Source of the DNA: Saprospiraceae bacterium UBA7328
GTDB taxonomy: Bacteria; Bacteroidota; Bacteroidia; Chitinophagales; Saprospiraceae
DNA length: 34,407 nt
Reading direction: 5' to 3'
Assembly (NCBI GenBank): GCA_002471345.1
Contig: DKPS01000264.1
Coordinates: 1 to 34,407 of the forward strand
Part shown: positions 26,581 through 34,407 of the stretch, in pieces
Layout of the letters: the number at the start of each line of letters is the position of its first letter
Numbering within the stretch: the stretch's first letter is position 1
Notes under the pieces: generated by a model
Databases searched by the model: none
What the model saw: the letters and a program-made list of their open reading frames with translations, nothing else
Told to the model about the DNA's origin: nothing
Position numbers and translations under genes: made by a program

Positions 26581-27570
26581 ATGCTAATCGATAATCACGG
26601 AAGAGAGATAAACTACATGAGGCTGGCAGTTACAGATCGCTGTAATCTCAGATGCTTTTACTGTATGCCAGAAGAAGGGATCACATATGCTCCTAAAAAG
26701 GAATTAATGTCCTTTGCGGAAATGTATCATATTGTAGATCTTTTTTCTAAGCATGGTATCGACAAAATTCGAATCACAGGTGGTGAACCATTTCTGTGGA
26801 AAGATATGATGACCTTTTTAGACGCAATTTCAAAAATTCCAACACTTAGCAAAATTTCTATAACAACTAATGGCACCCTCATCCACGATAAAGTAGACCG
26901 ACTAAAAAGTGTAGGTATTAATACTGTGAATTTGAGTTTAGATAGTATAGATTCTGATCGGTTTTTCCAGATTACTAGGAGAGATGACTTTTCTAAAGTC
27001 ATGGAAAGTATGGACCTTATGATTCAGTCTGGAATACATGTTAAGTTGAACATGGTTGTCATGAATGGAAGAAATATTGAGGATATTATTCCAATGTTAG
27101 AATTAGCTAGAGATAAACCTATATCTGTACGCTATATAGAAGAAATGCCTTTCAATGGGACTCAAGGTCAAGGAAATAAGACCTTATGGACTCATACTCA
27201 AATTCTAGATCTTATTACAACTCATTTTCCTAAAGTACAAAAACTTGTTGATCCTCCTGCATCAACAGCTATGAATTATAAAGTCCCTGGATTCAAAGGC
27301 GATTTTGGAATCATTGCGGCATATAGCAGGACTTTTTGTGGGACTTGCAACAGAATCAGGCTCACCCCAAAAGGAGTGATCAAAACTTGTCTTTATGATG
27401 ATGGAATTTTTAATGTGAAAGATATGATGCGTTCTGGAGCCAATGATGAGGAGCTTATAGGCGCACTTCAATCTGCTCTCGGGAATAGAGCAAAAGATGG
27501 TAGAGAAGCTGAACAGAATAGAAAAGCCCTCAATCCAATATCAGAATCTATGGCAACGATAGGTGGATAA
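26581..27570 (+). CDS. moaA: GTP 3',8-cyclase MoaA (molybdenum cofactor synthesis, step 1)
   Basis: From ATG 26581 the product is 329 residues. It is a radical S-adenosylmethionine enzyme that, with MoaC, turns GTP into cyclic pyranopterin. The N-terminal cluster motif CNLRCFYC (21-28) binds the first 4Fe-4S centre; RITGGEPFLWKD is the SAM-binding GGEP; the second cluster motif is CGTCNRIRLTPKGVIKTC. The protein ends in IGG, the Gly-Gly tail required in MoaA. An upstream in-frame ATG at 26530 would add a 17-residue hydrophobic leader (MGIAFVHLKAILL), not expected in this cytoplasmic enzyme, so 26581 is preferred. It overlaps or nearly abuts moeA. No moaC, moaD, moaE or mobA is present here, so the remaining pathway genes must lie elsewhere. 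Confidence 0.97.
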   Translation: MLIDNHGREINYMRLAVTDRCNLRCFYCMPEEGITYAPKKELMSFAEMYHIVDLFSKHGIDKIRITGGEPFLWKDMMTFLDAISKIPTLSKISITTNGTLIHDKVDRLKSVGINTVNLSLDSIDSDRFFQITRRDDFSKVMESMDLMIQSGIHVKLNMVVMNGRNIEDIIPMLELARDKPISVRYIEEMPFNGTQGQGNKTLWTHTQILDLITTHFPKVQKLVDPPASTAMNYKVPGFKGDFGIIAAYSRTFCGTCNRIRLTPKGVIKTCLYDDGIFNVKDMMRSGANDEELIGALQSALGNRAKDGREAEQNRKALNPISESMATIGG

Positions 27571-27574
27571 TTCT

Positions 27575-28777
27575 ATGATTACATTTGAAGAAGCATATCG
27601 CATTGTATTAGATCATGTTCAAGATTTTGGCACTTCAGATGTCCCCCTTCTATCTTCCTCGGGAAGGGTATTAAGAGAATCATGGAATGCTGATAGAGAT
27701 TTTCCTCCTTTTGATAGAGTGATGATGGATGGTATAGCTATTCGCTATGATGATACATTTAGTCCAAGTAGTCAATTCCCTATTGAAGGAGTAGCTGCTG
27801 CGGGAGATTCTGAAATGGAATTGAAAAGCAAATCAAATTGCATAGAAGTAATGACTGGAGCGGTTCTCCCAATAGGAACTGACACCGTGATCAGATATGA
27901 AGATGTGATAATAGAACAGGGCATAGCCACCATTAGGCTAGATGTTCATAAAGGGCAGAATATTCACCTTAAAGGTAATGACAAAAATAAAAATGACCTT
28001 CTTCTTGAACAAGGAAAAGTACTAAATTCAGCGGATCTTGGTATTGCGGCTTCCATAGGAAAAACTAACGTTAAGGTCAGTAATAGTCCTAAAACTCTTA
28101 TAGTCTCTACAGGTAACGAATTAGTAAATATCAATCAAACACCACTTCCTCATCAGATCAGAATGAGCAATGTATTTCAGATTGCTTCAGTACTAAATGA
28201 CTCATTTAAGATTAAAGCAAATCAACTACATCTTTCCGATAATCAACGAGTAATAAAAGAAAAATTAGAATCGGAGATTAACATCAAAGACTTGATTATC
28301 CTTTCAGGAGGTGTGTCCAAAGGTAAATTCGATTTTATACCTGAGGCTTTACAATCACTCGGTGTGAAAAAACTTTTTCATAGAGTGCAACAAAGACCTG
28401 GCAAGCCTTTTTGGTTTGGGGTACATCCAAATGGATGTACTGTTTTTGCTCTTCCTGGAAATCCTATTTCTTCGTTCATGTGTACTCAGATTTACTTAAA
28501 ACCTTGGATAGAAAAATCACTCCAATCCGAACGAAGAGAGAACAGTTGTGCTCAACTAACAGAAGATGTTTTTTTCAAACCAAATCTTACTTACTTTATG
28601 GAAGTGAAGTTGAATATTAATTCCAAAGGGCAAATTTTAGCAAAACCCCAAAAGGGAAATGGTTCTGGAGATCTAGCAAATCTAAGTAGAGCAAATGCAT
28701 TTCTTAGATTGCCTCAAGGAAGAGATATATTCGAAAAAGGAGAACTTTTACCTTATCATCAATTTTCACCATTTTGA
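27575..28777 (+). CDS. moeA: Molybdopterin molybdenumtransferase MoeA
   Basis: The product (400 residues from ATG 27575) inserts molybdate into adenylated molybdopterin. Motifs in order: FPPFDRVMMDGIAIR (the MDG(Y) motif), VMTGAVLPIGTDTVIRYED, ILSGGVSKGKFDFIPEAL (MoCF-binding domain, GG-S-G-D-type), FHRVQQRPGKPFWFG and FALPGNPISSFMC. The C-terminal domain (MEVKLNINSKGQILAKPQK, then SGDLANLSRANAFLRLP) is the MoeA domain IV. A GTG at 27563 is in frame and overlaps the moaA stop, but the ATG at 27575, 4 bases after it, gives the standard family start MITFEEA. The stop overlaps the next gene by 4 bases. Confidence 0.96.
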   Translation: MITFEEAYRIVLDHVQDFGTSDVPLLSSSGRVLRESWNADRDFPPFDRVMMDGIAIRYDDTFSPSSQFPIEGVAAAGDSEMELKSKSNCIEVMTGAVLPIGTDTVIRYEDVIIEQGIATIRLDVHKGQNIHLKGNDKNKNDLLLEQGKVLNSADLGIAASIGKTNVKVSNSPKTLIVSTGNELVNINQTPLPHQIRMSNVFQIASVLNDSFKIKANQLHLSDNQRVIKEKLESEINIKDLIILSGGVSKGKFDFIPEALQSLGVKKLFHRVQQRPGKPFWFGVHPNGCTVFALPGNPISSFMCTQIYLKPWIEKSLQSERRENSCAQLTEDVFFKPNLTYFMEVKLNINSKGQILAKPQKGNGSGDLANLSRANAFLRLPQGRDIFEKGELLPYHQFSPF

Positions 28778-30063
28778 GACCAGGCGATCAAAAAATAGGG
28801 TGGCTTACTGCCATGTGGCTAGTGGTGGCATGTATGATAGGCACTGGAGTATTTACCAGTTTAGGCTTCCAATTAATGGATGTAAAAAATACTTATACTA
28901 TTATTCTACTCTGGGTATTAGGAGGTGCATTTGCATTAATTGGAGCATTTACCTATGCTGAATTAGGCACACATTTCAAAGAATCTGGAGGAGACTATAT
29001 TTTTCTATCTCGAATTTTTCATCCATTTGTTGGATACCTCTATGCATGGACATCACTTTCAGTAGGATTCTCCGCACCTATAGGAATAGCCGCTATGGCT
29101 ATGATTAGCTATCTAGAACCGATCAACCCTTCCATTTTTAATACTTGGTTTGGAATAGGAGTTATAGTTCTATTGACTTTAGTCCATTCGATAAGTGTGA
29201 AGAAAAGTGGACAAGTCCAAGACATTACAACGTATATTAAAGTTGCATTTGTCATTGCTTTAGTATTCATAGGTTTTTGGATAGCTCCAAGTGAAGAAAA
29301 TGCCATTTTACTTGACTCTTCTTGGCAAAAAGAACTACTTCTACCTGGGTTTGCTGTATCACTGATTTATGTGACCTATGCTTATACAGGTTGGAATTCC
29401 GCAGCATATATTATCGATGAGATAAGAGAACCATTAAAGAATTTACCAAGGGCGTTGATTTTAGGAACCATACTAGTCACCATTGTCTATGTATTATTAC
29501 AGGTGGTATTATTAAGACATGCAACTGTAGATCAGCTCTCAGGTCAGGTAGAAGTAGCAACAATTTCTTTTTCTAATATTTTTGGAAATAACGGAGTCCT
29601 TTGGGTAGGAGTATTTATCGGCATCCAGCTTATTGCTACGATTAGCGGATACCTCTGGATAGGGTCTAGAATCATCTACGCTATGGCTGAAGAACATCCA
29701 CTGTGGAATAAACTAGTGTATAAAAACAACCTAGATATTCCTACTCGAGCTCTATGGATACAAGCAGCCATCGCAATATTACTTACACTGACTGGCACAT
29801 TTGAGCAAGTGTTACTTTATGCAAGTTTTGTGCTGCAACTAATGGGTACGTTGACAATAGCATCCTTACTTTGGGTAAAACGAAAAAGTGGCACATTTAC
29901 GAGTCCTGGAAGACCTTACTTCCAAATTATTTATATTCTTTTTAGTCTTTGGATCTTAGGATATATGTTAATTGAGCAACCAAAGGAAAGTTTTATGGGA
30001 TTAGGGATTGTGGCTGTGGGTGCTATAAGTTATTTTATAAGGCCCAAGGTAAATAAAACATAA
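28774..30063 (+). CDS. APC-family amino acid permease
   Basis: The 429-residue product is an integral membrane transporter of the amino acid-polyamine-organocation family. The first helix carries the family signature VVACMIGTGVFTSLG (about 17-31, GxG motif), and about eleven further hydrophobic helices follow, such as ILLWVLGGAFALIGAFTYAE and VIALVFIGFWIAP. The conserved YTGWNSAAYIIDEIREP segment and LPRALILGT are typical of the superfamily. The start is TTG at 28774, whose TTGA overlaps the moeA stop; a later ATG at 28813 would cut the leader before helix 1 (KIGWLTAMW), which family members normally have. Translational coupling with moeA is apparent although no shared pathway is obvious. The substrate is unknown. 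It converges on ligA with an 11-base gap and no visible terminator. Confidence 0.9.
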   Translation: MRPGDQKIGWLTAMWLVVACMIGTGVFTSLGFQLMDVKNTYTIILLWVLGGAFALIGAFTYAELGTHFKESGGDYIFLSRIFHPFVGYLYAWTSLSVGFSAPIGIAAMAMISYLEPINPSIFNTWFGIGVIVLLTLVHSISVKKSGQVQDITTYIKVAFVIALVFIGFWIAPSEENAILLDSSWQKELLLPGFAVSLIYVTYAYTGWNSAAYIIDEIREPLKNLPRALILGTILVTIVYVLLQVVLLRHATVDQLSGQVEVATISFSNIFGNNGVLWVGVFIGIQLIATISGYLWIGSRIIYAMAEEHPLWNKLVYKNNLDIPTRALWIQAAIAILLTLTGTFEQVLLYASFVLQLMGTLTIASLLWVKRKSGTFTSPGRPYFQIIYILFSLWILGYMLIEQPKESFMGLGIVAVGAISYFIRPKVNKT

Positions 30064-30074
30064 AACGAGAAATT

Positions 30075-32183
30075 CTACCCATTTAATAAGGCCACAAAAT
30101 CAGCCTCAGTCATAATCTGTACAGTTCCTAAAGCTTCAGCTTTTTTCAATTTGGAACCGGCCTTTTCACCCACTACTAGTATGTCCAAATTACTACTTAC
30201 GGCACTGATATTTTTTGCTCCTGCTTTTGCTGCCATCTCTTGAGCCTGCTTTCTATTTACTTGCTGAAGTGAACCTGTGAAAAGGATTGTTTTTCCAAAA
30301 AGAGGAGCATCATCAGCAACTTGAAGTGGTTTGTCTTCATCTGTTTGATATAGATTTACTCCATTAGACTCCATTCTCTCTAGTAATTCAATATTCTTTT
30401 CTTTGGTAAAATATTCCACTACATTCTGTGCTACTACAGGGCCTATATCGGGTATCTCTGTGAATTTTTCTTCATTCCATCCTCTAAGATCCATGACATG
30501 TGATATACGTTCAGCTAAAAGCTTAGATGCTTTTTTACCTAGATGATGAATACTAAGACTATGAAGTAATTTATGGATAGGATTTTGTCTGGCCTTATCA
30601 ATAGACTTCTTCAGATTATCTACGGATTTCTGTCCGAAGCCCTCAAGATCTTTTATTTTGTCAAAGTCCATATCATAGATATCAGCTATGTCTTTAATCC
30701 ATCCATATTCATAAAATTTTTCTACATATGATTTTCCAAAACCATCAATGTCCATGGCGTTTTTACTTATATGAAATATCATTTTCATTAGATCTTGAGC
30801 ACCGCATTGACAATTAGTACATCGCCAAGCAGCTTCTCCTTCAGCCTTAATTAGTACAACTTCTTTATCTGGAGCGATAGGGCAATGTTTAGGAAAAACG
30901 AGTGACTCCTGAGACCCATCTCTTAATTCTGGTATCGATCTGACTATATAGGGTATAACATCACCGGCCCTTTCGATAACAATACTGTCCCCTATTCTTA
31001 AATCTTTGGAAATGATAAATTCTTCATTATGCATAGAAATAGACGATACTGTTACACCTGCTAGATGAACTGGTTTCACCTTGGCAACAGGAGTAATCGA
31101 TCCTATTTTACCCACTTGATATTCCACATCTTCTAGTACTGTATTGGCTTGTTTTGCCTTGAATTTATATGCTACAGCCCACCTCGGATGATGGGCCGTG
31201 CTACCACATTTCTCTTGCAGTTTAGTATTATTTACTTTGATTACCATACCGTCAATTTCATAGGCATAGCTATCTCTTTTTTCATCCCATTCTGCTATAT
31301 ACTCTATTACGTCCTCAATGTTTTTACAAATTCTTAATTCCTCTTTTGGCACTTTGAAGCCAAGAAAAGAAAGCGCTTCTAATTGTCCACTATGAGTAGG
31401 AATGTCATCTAACATATTTCGACTTGTACTATCAACAGCATGGCCCAATTGAAACACAAAAATTTCAATACCACGATTTCTGGTTTCTTGTGGATTTTTA
31501 GTGCGTAACCCGCCCGATGCTGTATTTCTTGGATTAGCAAAAAGAGAGTACCCATTTTCTGCCCTCTTTTCATTCATTTTATCAAAAATGTCCTTTCTTA
31601 TCACCGCCTCTCCTCTTAATTCAGCTGTGATAATATTGTGTTTTTTGAAATCCGCTCTTAGAGGAACAGATGGAAGGGTTTTGGCATTTGGAGTCATTTC
31701 TTCTCCTTGTTGTCCATTCCCTCTTGTAGCAGCTCTAGTAAGAATTCCATTTTCGTACACAAGTGCAACACTCCCCCCGTCAAACTTGGGCTCTACTGTA
31801 TATTCAATTTCCTGCTGACCTGTCAATTTTACTATCTGAGAATGAAAGTCTCTTATATCTTCTGGGCCATAAGCATTACCTAAAGACAACATTGGAATAA
31901 TGTGCTTTACAGCAGGAAAGTCAGGGTTAAGTGCTGTTGCAACTCTTTGGGTTGGGCTATCAAGAGTGATACTGCCAGGATTATTTTCTTCTAGCTTTCT
32001 TAAATGATTAAAAAGTATATCATATTCTCTATCAGTAATCAGTGTGTTATTATCTACATAATATCTCCACTCATGAAACCTGAGAACATCCCTAAGTTCT
32101 TCTATACCAGAAAGTCCCGGCAAATTATCAATTAACAGATTAGTCTTCTCAGCTAGTCTTTGAATTTCAATGGTATCGTACAT
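30075..32183 (-). CDS. ligA: NAD-dependent DNA ligase LigA
   Basis: The 702-residue product seals nicks in replication and repair using NAD. Domains in order: Ia NAD-binding helices (HEWRYYVDNN, DREYD); the adenylation site EPKFDGGSVAL with catalytic Lys 133 (K-x-DG); RGNGQQGEEMTPNAKT; the OB fold (GSITPVAKVKPVHLAGVTVS, RAGDVIPYI); a zinc-binding region; helix-hairpin-helix repeats (DIDGFGKSYVEKFYEYGW, LEGFGQKSVDNL, IPDIGPVVAQNVVEYF); and a C-terminal BRCT domain (about 620-702, GKTILFTGSLQQVNRKQAQE). In the zinc region the usual CPxC reads CPIA (C434, A437), while C455, C458 and C460 remain, so one expected ligand is replaced. The start MYDTIEIQRLAE fits. It is the second gene of a probable transcript after the acyltransferase gene, 11 bases away. 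Confidence 0.97.
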   Translation of the reverse strand: MYDTIEIQRLAEKTNLLIDNLPGLSGIEELRDVLRFHEWRYYVDNNTLITDREYDILFNHLRKLEENNPGSITLDSPTQRVATALNPDFPAVKHIIPMLSLGNAYGPEDIRDFHSQIVKLTGQQEIEYTVEPKFDGGSVALVYENGILTRAATRGNGQQGEEMTPNAKTLPSVPLRADFKKHNIITAELRGEAVIRKDIFDKMNEKRAENGYSLFANPRNTASGGLRTKNPQETRNRGIEIFVFQLGHAVDSTSRNMLDDIPTHSGQLEALSFLGFKVPKEELRICKNIEDVIEYIAEWDEKRDSYAYEIDGMVIKVNNTKLQEKCGSTAHHPRWAVAYKFKAKQANTVLEDVEYQVGKIGSITPVAKVKPVHLAGVTVSSISMHNEEFIISKDLRIGDSIVIERAGDVIPYIVRSIPELRDGSQESLVFPKHCPIAPDKEVVLIKAEGEAAWRCTNCQCGAQDLMKMIFHISKNAMDIDGFGKSYVEKFYEYGWIKDIADIYDMDFDKIKDLEGFGQKSVDNLKKSIDKARQNPIHKLLHSLSIHHLGKKASKLLAERISHVMDLRGWNEEKFTEIPDIGPVVAQNVVEYFTKEKNIELLERMESNGVNLYQTDEDKPLQVADDAPLFGKTILFTGSLQQVNRKQAQEMAAKAGAKNISAVSSNLDILVVGEKAGSKLKKAEALGTVQIMTEADFVALLNG

Positions 32184-32194
32184 CTATATCTTTT

Positions 32195-32752
32195 CTATCC
32201 TTTTGCCTTTGAAAAACTAAAATCTGGGATTTTCCCCTTATAGCCATCATAAATATCTTCAATATCACTCTGATCTTTTTCAATATCATCAGTGAGGTAA
32301 AAGAGGTCTTTCATAATTATTGTCTTATTTTCAAAATCAAATATCACTGGTAATATGGGCACTCCAGCTCCTTTGGCAATGAAGTAATATCCAGTTTTAA
32401 AACTTTTGACTTTTTTTCTGGTTCCTTCAGGAGTTATCAAAATGCGATGGGACCTTCTAGTTTTAAAATCCTTCACTACTTCAAAAACAAAATTCGTGTT
32501 TCCTGACCTCTTAATTGGTATTGCATTAAGACCTTTGAGAATTATACTTATTGGAAAAAAAAACATTTCTTCTTTGACGTAGAAAGCGACATTCATTTTC
32601 TTCCACCATTTTACACATATTCCTATTGGTACATCCCACATGGATGTATGTGGTGCCACTATTACAACAAAACTATTTTCATTGCCAGGATAATCACCCT
32701 CAAGTTTCCACCCAACTAGATGAAAAAGGAACTTCCCTATTATTGATAACAT
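32195..32752 (-). CDS. 1-acyl-glycerol-3-phosphate acyltransferase family protein (PlsC-like)
   Basis: The 185-residue product is a short PlsC-type acyltransferase. The catalytic HX4D motif is IVAPHTSMWDVPIG (H35, D40), the second block KGLNAIPIKRSGN supplies the phosphate-binding Arg, and ILITPEGTRKKV is the EGTR motif. A hydrophobic start (MLSIIGKFLFHLVGW) suggests membrane attachment. Such enzymes acylate lysophosphatidate in phospholipid synthesis; the small size and VAPHTSMWD sequence are typical of the short acyltransferases common in Bacteroidota. Divergent from the sigma factor gene across 93 bases, and followed by ligA. Confidence 0.9.
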   Translation of the reverse strand: MLSIIGKFLFHLVGWKLEGDYPGNENSFVVIVAPHTSMWDVPIGICVKWWKKMNVAFYVKEEMFFFPISIILKGLNAIPIKRSGNTNFVFEVVKDFKTRRSHRILITPEGTRKKVKSFKTGYYFIAKGAGVPILPVIFDFENKTIIMKDLFYLTDDIEKDQSDIEDIYDGYKGKIPDFSFSKAKG

Positions 32753-32845
32753 AGTTGTACTAATTTCAATTATTTAAAAGATTACAATAATCTGAATTAA
32801 ACCTTTGTAAAAATAACAAGTCATATAAGTGTCTGACAAATAATA

Positions 32846-33421
32846 GTGAAGGATCAAATCATAAATATCAAAGAAAGCAATAATGATGAAGAAATTCTAA
32901 GTCTATTCAGAAGTGAAAAGACAGTGAATAGTGGAATGAAATTACTTATGCAAAATCATAGACAATCACTATATCATCACATAAGAAGAATGGTAGAAAG
33001 TCATGAAGACACAGATGATATCCTTCAAAATGTATTTGTGAAAGCATATAAAGCAATTGCAAAGTTTGAAGGGAAATCAAAATTGTCGACATGGCTCTTT
33101 AGAATCGCAACTAATGAGACTCTCTCATTCTTAAAAAAACAAAAAATAAAAGTGGTGGGATCAGAAACAAATGAAAATATGCTTAACCAAGTTATTGCAG
33201 AACCGCATATAGAAGGAGATCAAATCATTGAACTTTTGCAAAAGGCTATTTCTGTACTTCCAGAAAAACAAAAGTTAGTCTTTAGCATGAGATATTTCGA
33301 TGAAATGAGCTATGCAGATATTAGTCAAGTACTAAATGTAACCACTGGTGGGCTTAAGGCTTCTTTCCATCATGCCGTGAAAAAAATTGAAGTATTTGTA
33401 AAAGAAAATCAGGAGTTATGA
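32846..33421 (+). CDS. ECF-type RNA polymerase sigma factor
   Basis: The 191-residue product has sigma-70 region 2 (about 35-105: LMQNHRQSLYHHIRRMVESH, then DTDDILQNVFVKAYKAIAKF and STWLFRIATNETLSFL) and region 4 (about 130-185: LPEKQKLVFSMRYFDEMSYA, then ISQVLNVTTGGLKASFHHAV). It directs RNA polymerase to a stress or envelope regulon. The only workable start is GTG at 32846; the next ATG (about 32938) would remove helix 1 of region 2. Its stop overlaps the next ATG (ATGA, 33418-33421). Co-transcription with a membrane protein and a Spy-like protein suggests envelope-stress sensing, and the operon may be autoregulated. Confidence 0.93.
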   Translation: MKDQIINIKESNNDEEILSLFRSEKTVNSGMKLLMQNHRQSLYHHIRRMVESHEDTDDILQNVFVKAYKAIAKFEGKSKLSTWLFRIATNETLSFLKKQKIKVVGSETNENMLNQVIAEPHIEGDQIIELLQKAISVLPEKQKLVFSMRYFDEMSYADISQVLNVTTGGLKASFHHAVKKIEVFVKENQEL

Positions 33422-33867
33422 GTAATGAAATAACTGAAGAGATAAAAGGTACTATTCTAGAGCAGATTGATAAAAAACTTCTGAATCAAGAAGTTCCAGA
33501 AAGCTACTTTGAAAAAACAGAAAAGGAGGTCTTCGGAAGAATTGAGCTTGATGAAAAGAGAGTAAAAGCCATCTCTATTCCTCGATTAATGTGGCTGGGA
33601 ATCGCTGCATCAGTGTCTATTTTACTTGGTTTCCTAGTGTGCATGCAAAATTCTGAATCCAATAATAATATATTCCAGAATGCTGATAACGAGATGCTTA
33701 TACAATATGCATCACTTGATATGGACCTTACAGATTTGACTTATGAAGAATTAGTTGGGGAAAGTGAATTCTCAGATTTTGCCAATATAGATGATGAGGC
33801 TTTAGATGCATATATCGAAGATCATACAGATATAACCGAATTAGAAGAAATACTAGAATATTTATAA
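33418..33867 (+). CDS. Single-pass membrane protein, candidate anti-sigma factor
   Basis: The 149-residue product has a charged N-terminal region (about 1-55, EEIKGTILEQIDKKLLNQEV), one transmembrane helix (about 58-78, LMWLGIAASVSILLGFLVCM) and a very acidic C-terminal domain (DLTDLTYEELVGESEFSDF, then DIDDEALDAYIEDHTDITEL-type residues). That layout, N-terminal cytoplasmic part, one helix and a periplasmic tail, plus its 4-base overlap with the sigma gene, is what an anti-sigma factor would show. No conserved zinc-binding anti-sigma motif (HxxxCxxC) is seen, so the assignment is inferred from context. It is followed after 20 bases by the Spy-like gene. Confidence 0.7.
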   Translation: MSNEITEEIKGTILEQIDKKLLNQEVPESYFEKTEKEVFGRIELDEKRVKAISIPRLMWLGIAASVSILLGFLVCMQNSESNNNIFQNADNEMLIQYASLDMDLTDLTYEELVGESEFSDFANIDDEALDAYIEDHTDITELEEILEYL

Positions 33868-33887
33868 TTAAAAAATATGCAAAAAGA

Positions 33888-34334
33888 ATGAATTACAGAA
33901 AATTGATAAGCACTATACTTATTGTCATGATTGCTCTCATTGCGAATGCTCAGATAGGCCAGCAAAGTGCTAGAAACGAAAGAATAGAGTCATTGAAAGT
34001 GGCTTTTATTACTGAAAAATTGAATTTCTCTCCTGAAGAATCTGCTACATTCTGGCCTCTTTATAATGAGATGGAGAAAAAAATAAAAGAAGTGAAACAA
34101 AACCCAGTTAGGAAAGCAAGAAGTATTCAATCTGACGCTGAAGCAAAAGCATTTATTCTTGAAAGAATCGATGATGAAGAGAAAGCTTTAGGTATAAAAA
34201 AGGAATATTACTTAAGACTCACAGATAGTATTAGCGCACAAAAAGTGATGAAATTGAACCAAGTTGAAAATCAATTCAAGAGAGAATTATTAAAAGAAGT
34301 GAGAAATCGTCAAGGTCAGAGAAAAAATAGGTGA
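33888..34334 (+). CDS. Spy/CpxP-like periplasmic protein
   Basis: The 148-residue product has a signal peptide (MNYRKLISTILIVMIALIANAQ) and a helical, highly charged mature part. The segment ITEKLNFSPEESATFWPLYN has the form of the LTxxQ/F motif found in Spy, CpxP and related periplasmic chaperone or metal-sensing proteins, and similar proteins in Bacteroidota are annotated as sensors of ECF-type sigma factors. The remainder is long helix (KKIKEVKQNPVRKARSIQS, then EEKALGIKKEYYLRL) with a basic tail (RQGQRKNR). It lies 20 bases after the anti-sigma candidate and is probably part of the same transcript, acting in the periplasm as a sensor or chaperone for the sigma pathway. Confidence 0.8.
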   Translation: MNYRKLISTILIVMIALIANAQIGQQSARNERIESLKVAFITEKLNFSPEESATFWPLYNEMEKKIKEVKQNPVRKARSIQSDAEAKAFILERIDDEEKALGIKKEYYLRLTDSISAQKVMKLNQVENQFKRELLKEVRNRQGQRKNR

Positions 34335-34407
34335 AAACCCTAGATTTTCAAAATCGTTATACAGAAGCAAAAGAAAGAGAGCAAAATACATATATAAAAA
34401 ATCCTCA
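34331..34407 (+). CDS. Start of a coupled gene running off the window
   Basis: GTG at 34331 overlaps the stop of the Spy-like gene (GTGA, 34331-34334) and opens a frame of 25 codons with no stop to the end of the window (first residues VKTLDFQNRYTEAKEREQNT). The overlap style matches the other coupled genes here. No family can be named from such a short piece. Confidence 0.4.
   Translation, partial: MKTLDFQNRYTEAKEREQNTYIKNP

Noticed and set aside
1..34407. tRNA, rRNA, CRISPR arrays, transposases or phage genes
   Set aside because: I looked through the intergenic regions and gene products and found no cloverleaf, short spaced direct repeats, or mobile-element proteins.

Overview
The window is about 34.4 kb of AT-rich DNA from a Bacteroidota genome, probably a gliding or marine-type lineage such as Saprospiria or Flavobacteriia. 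The evidence is a PorP/SprF-family protein beside a giant protein ending in a gliding-motility-type (CHU_C, type B) sorting domain, a second secreted protein with a type A 'Por' sorting tail, weak or absent Shine-Dalgarno sequences, and one upstream site matching the Bacteroidota promoter pattern TTTG-N19-TAnnTTTG. No phage, transposase, CRISPR array, rRNA or tRNA was seen. Almost everything is ordinary chromosomal content; the accessory parts are the two large secreted repeat proteins and one decayed gene.

Layout. 22-2766 (+) is a repeat-rich secreted protein (lamin-tail-like domain, five repeated modules, Fn3-like domain, type A sorting tail) cut by an in-frame TGA at 1390 and lacking a normal start codon. 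2902-5117 (+) is an M20 amidohydrolase overlapping an MBL-fold protein. 5175-7775 (-) is clpB, preceded by a (-) endonuclease/exonuclease/phosphatase-like gene. 8868-10985 (+) is a PpiD/SurA-like membrane-anchored isomerase with a recognisable promoter. 11062-11486 (-) is a decayed membrane-protein gene. 11550-21985 (-) is a three-gene type IX secretion cluster: a 2577-residue modular surface protein, a PorP/SprF homologue and a PD40/OmpA protein, with overlapping or nearly abutting ends. 22179-23720 (-) is gltX. 23747-25424 (+) holds a polysaccharide deacetylase and a short-chain dehydrogenase. 25437-25952 (-) is an unknown secreted protein, and 26061-26495 (+) a DUF1761-like membrane protein. 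26581-30063 (+) is moaA-moeA-amino acid permease. 30075-32752 (-) is an acyltransferase gene followed by ligA. 32846 to the window end (+) is an ECF sigma operon: sigma factor, membrane anti-sigma candidate, Spy/CpxP-like periplasmic protein, and the start of another coupled gene.

How they work together. The giant protein, PorP/SprF and OmpA proteins probably form an export-and-anchoring set: the type B tail targets the giant protein to the type IX translocon and the two smaller proteins sit at the outer membrane or peptidoglycan. PpiD-like isomerase, ClpB and the sigma/Spy-like operon are protein-quality and envelope-stress functions. moaA and moeA serve molybdenum cofactor synthesis. No clearly new multi-gene system is visible. 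The best leads are the alternating module array in the giant protein, the recent 675-bp duplication with a nonsense codon in the first gene, and the uncharacterised genes of the sigma operon.
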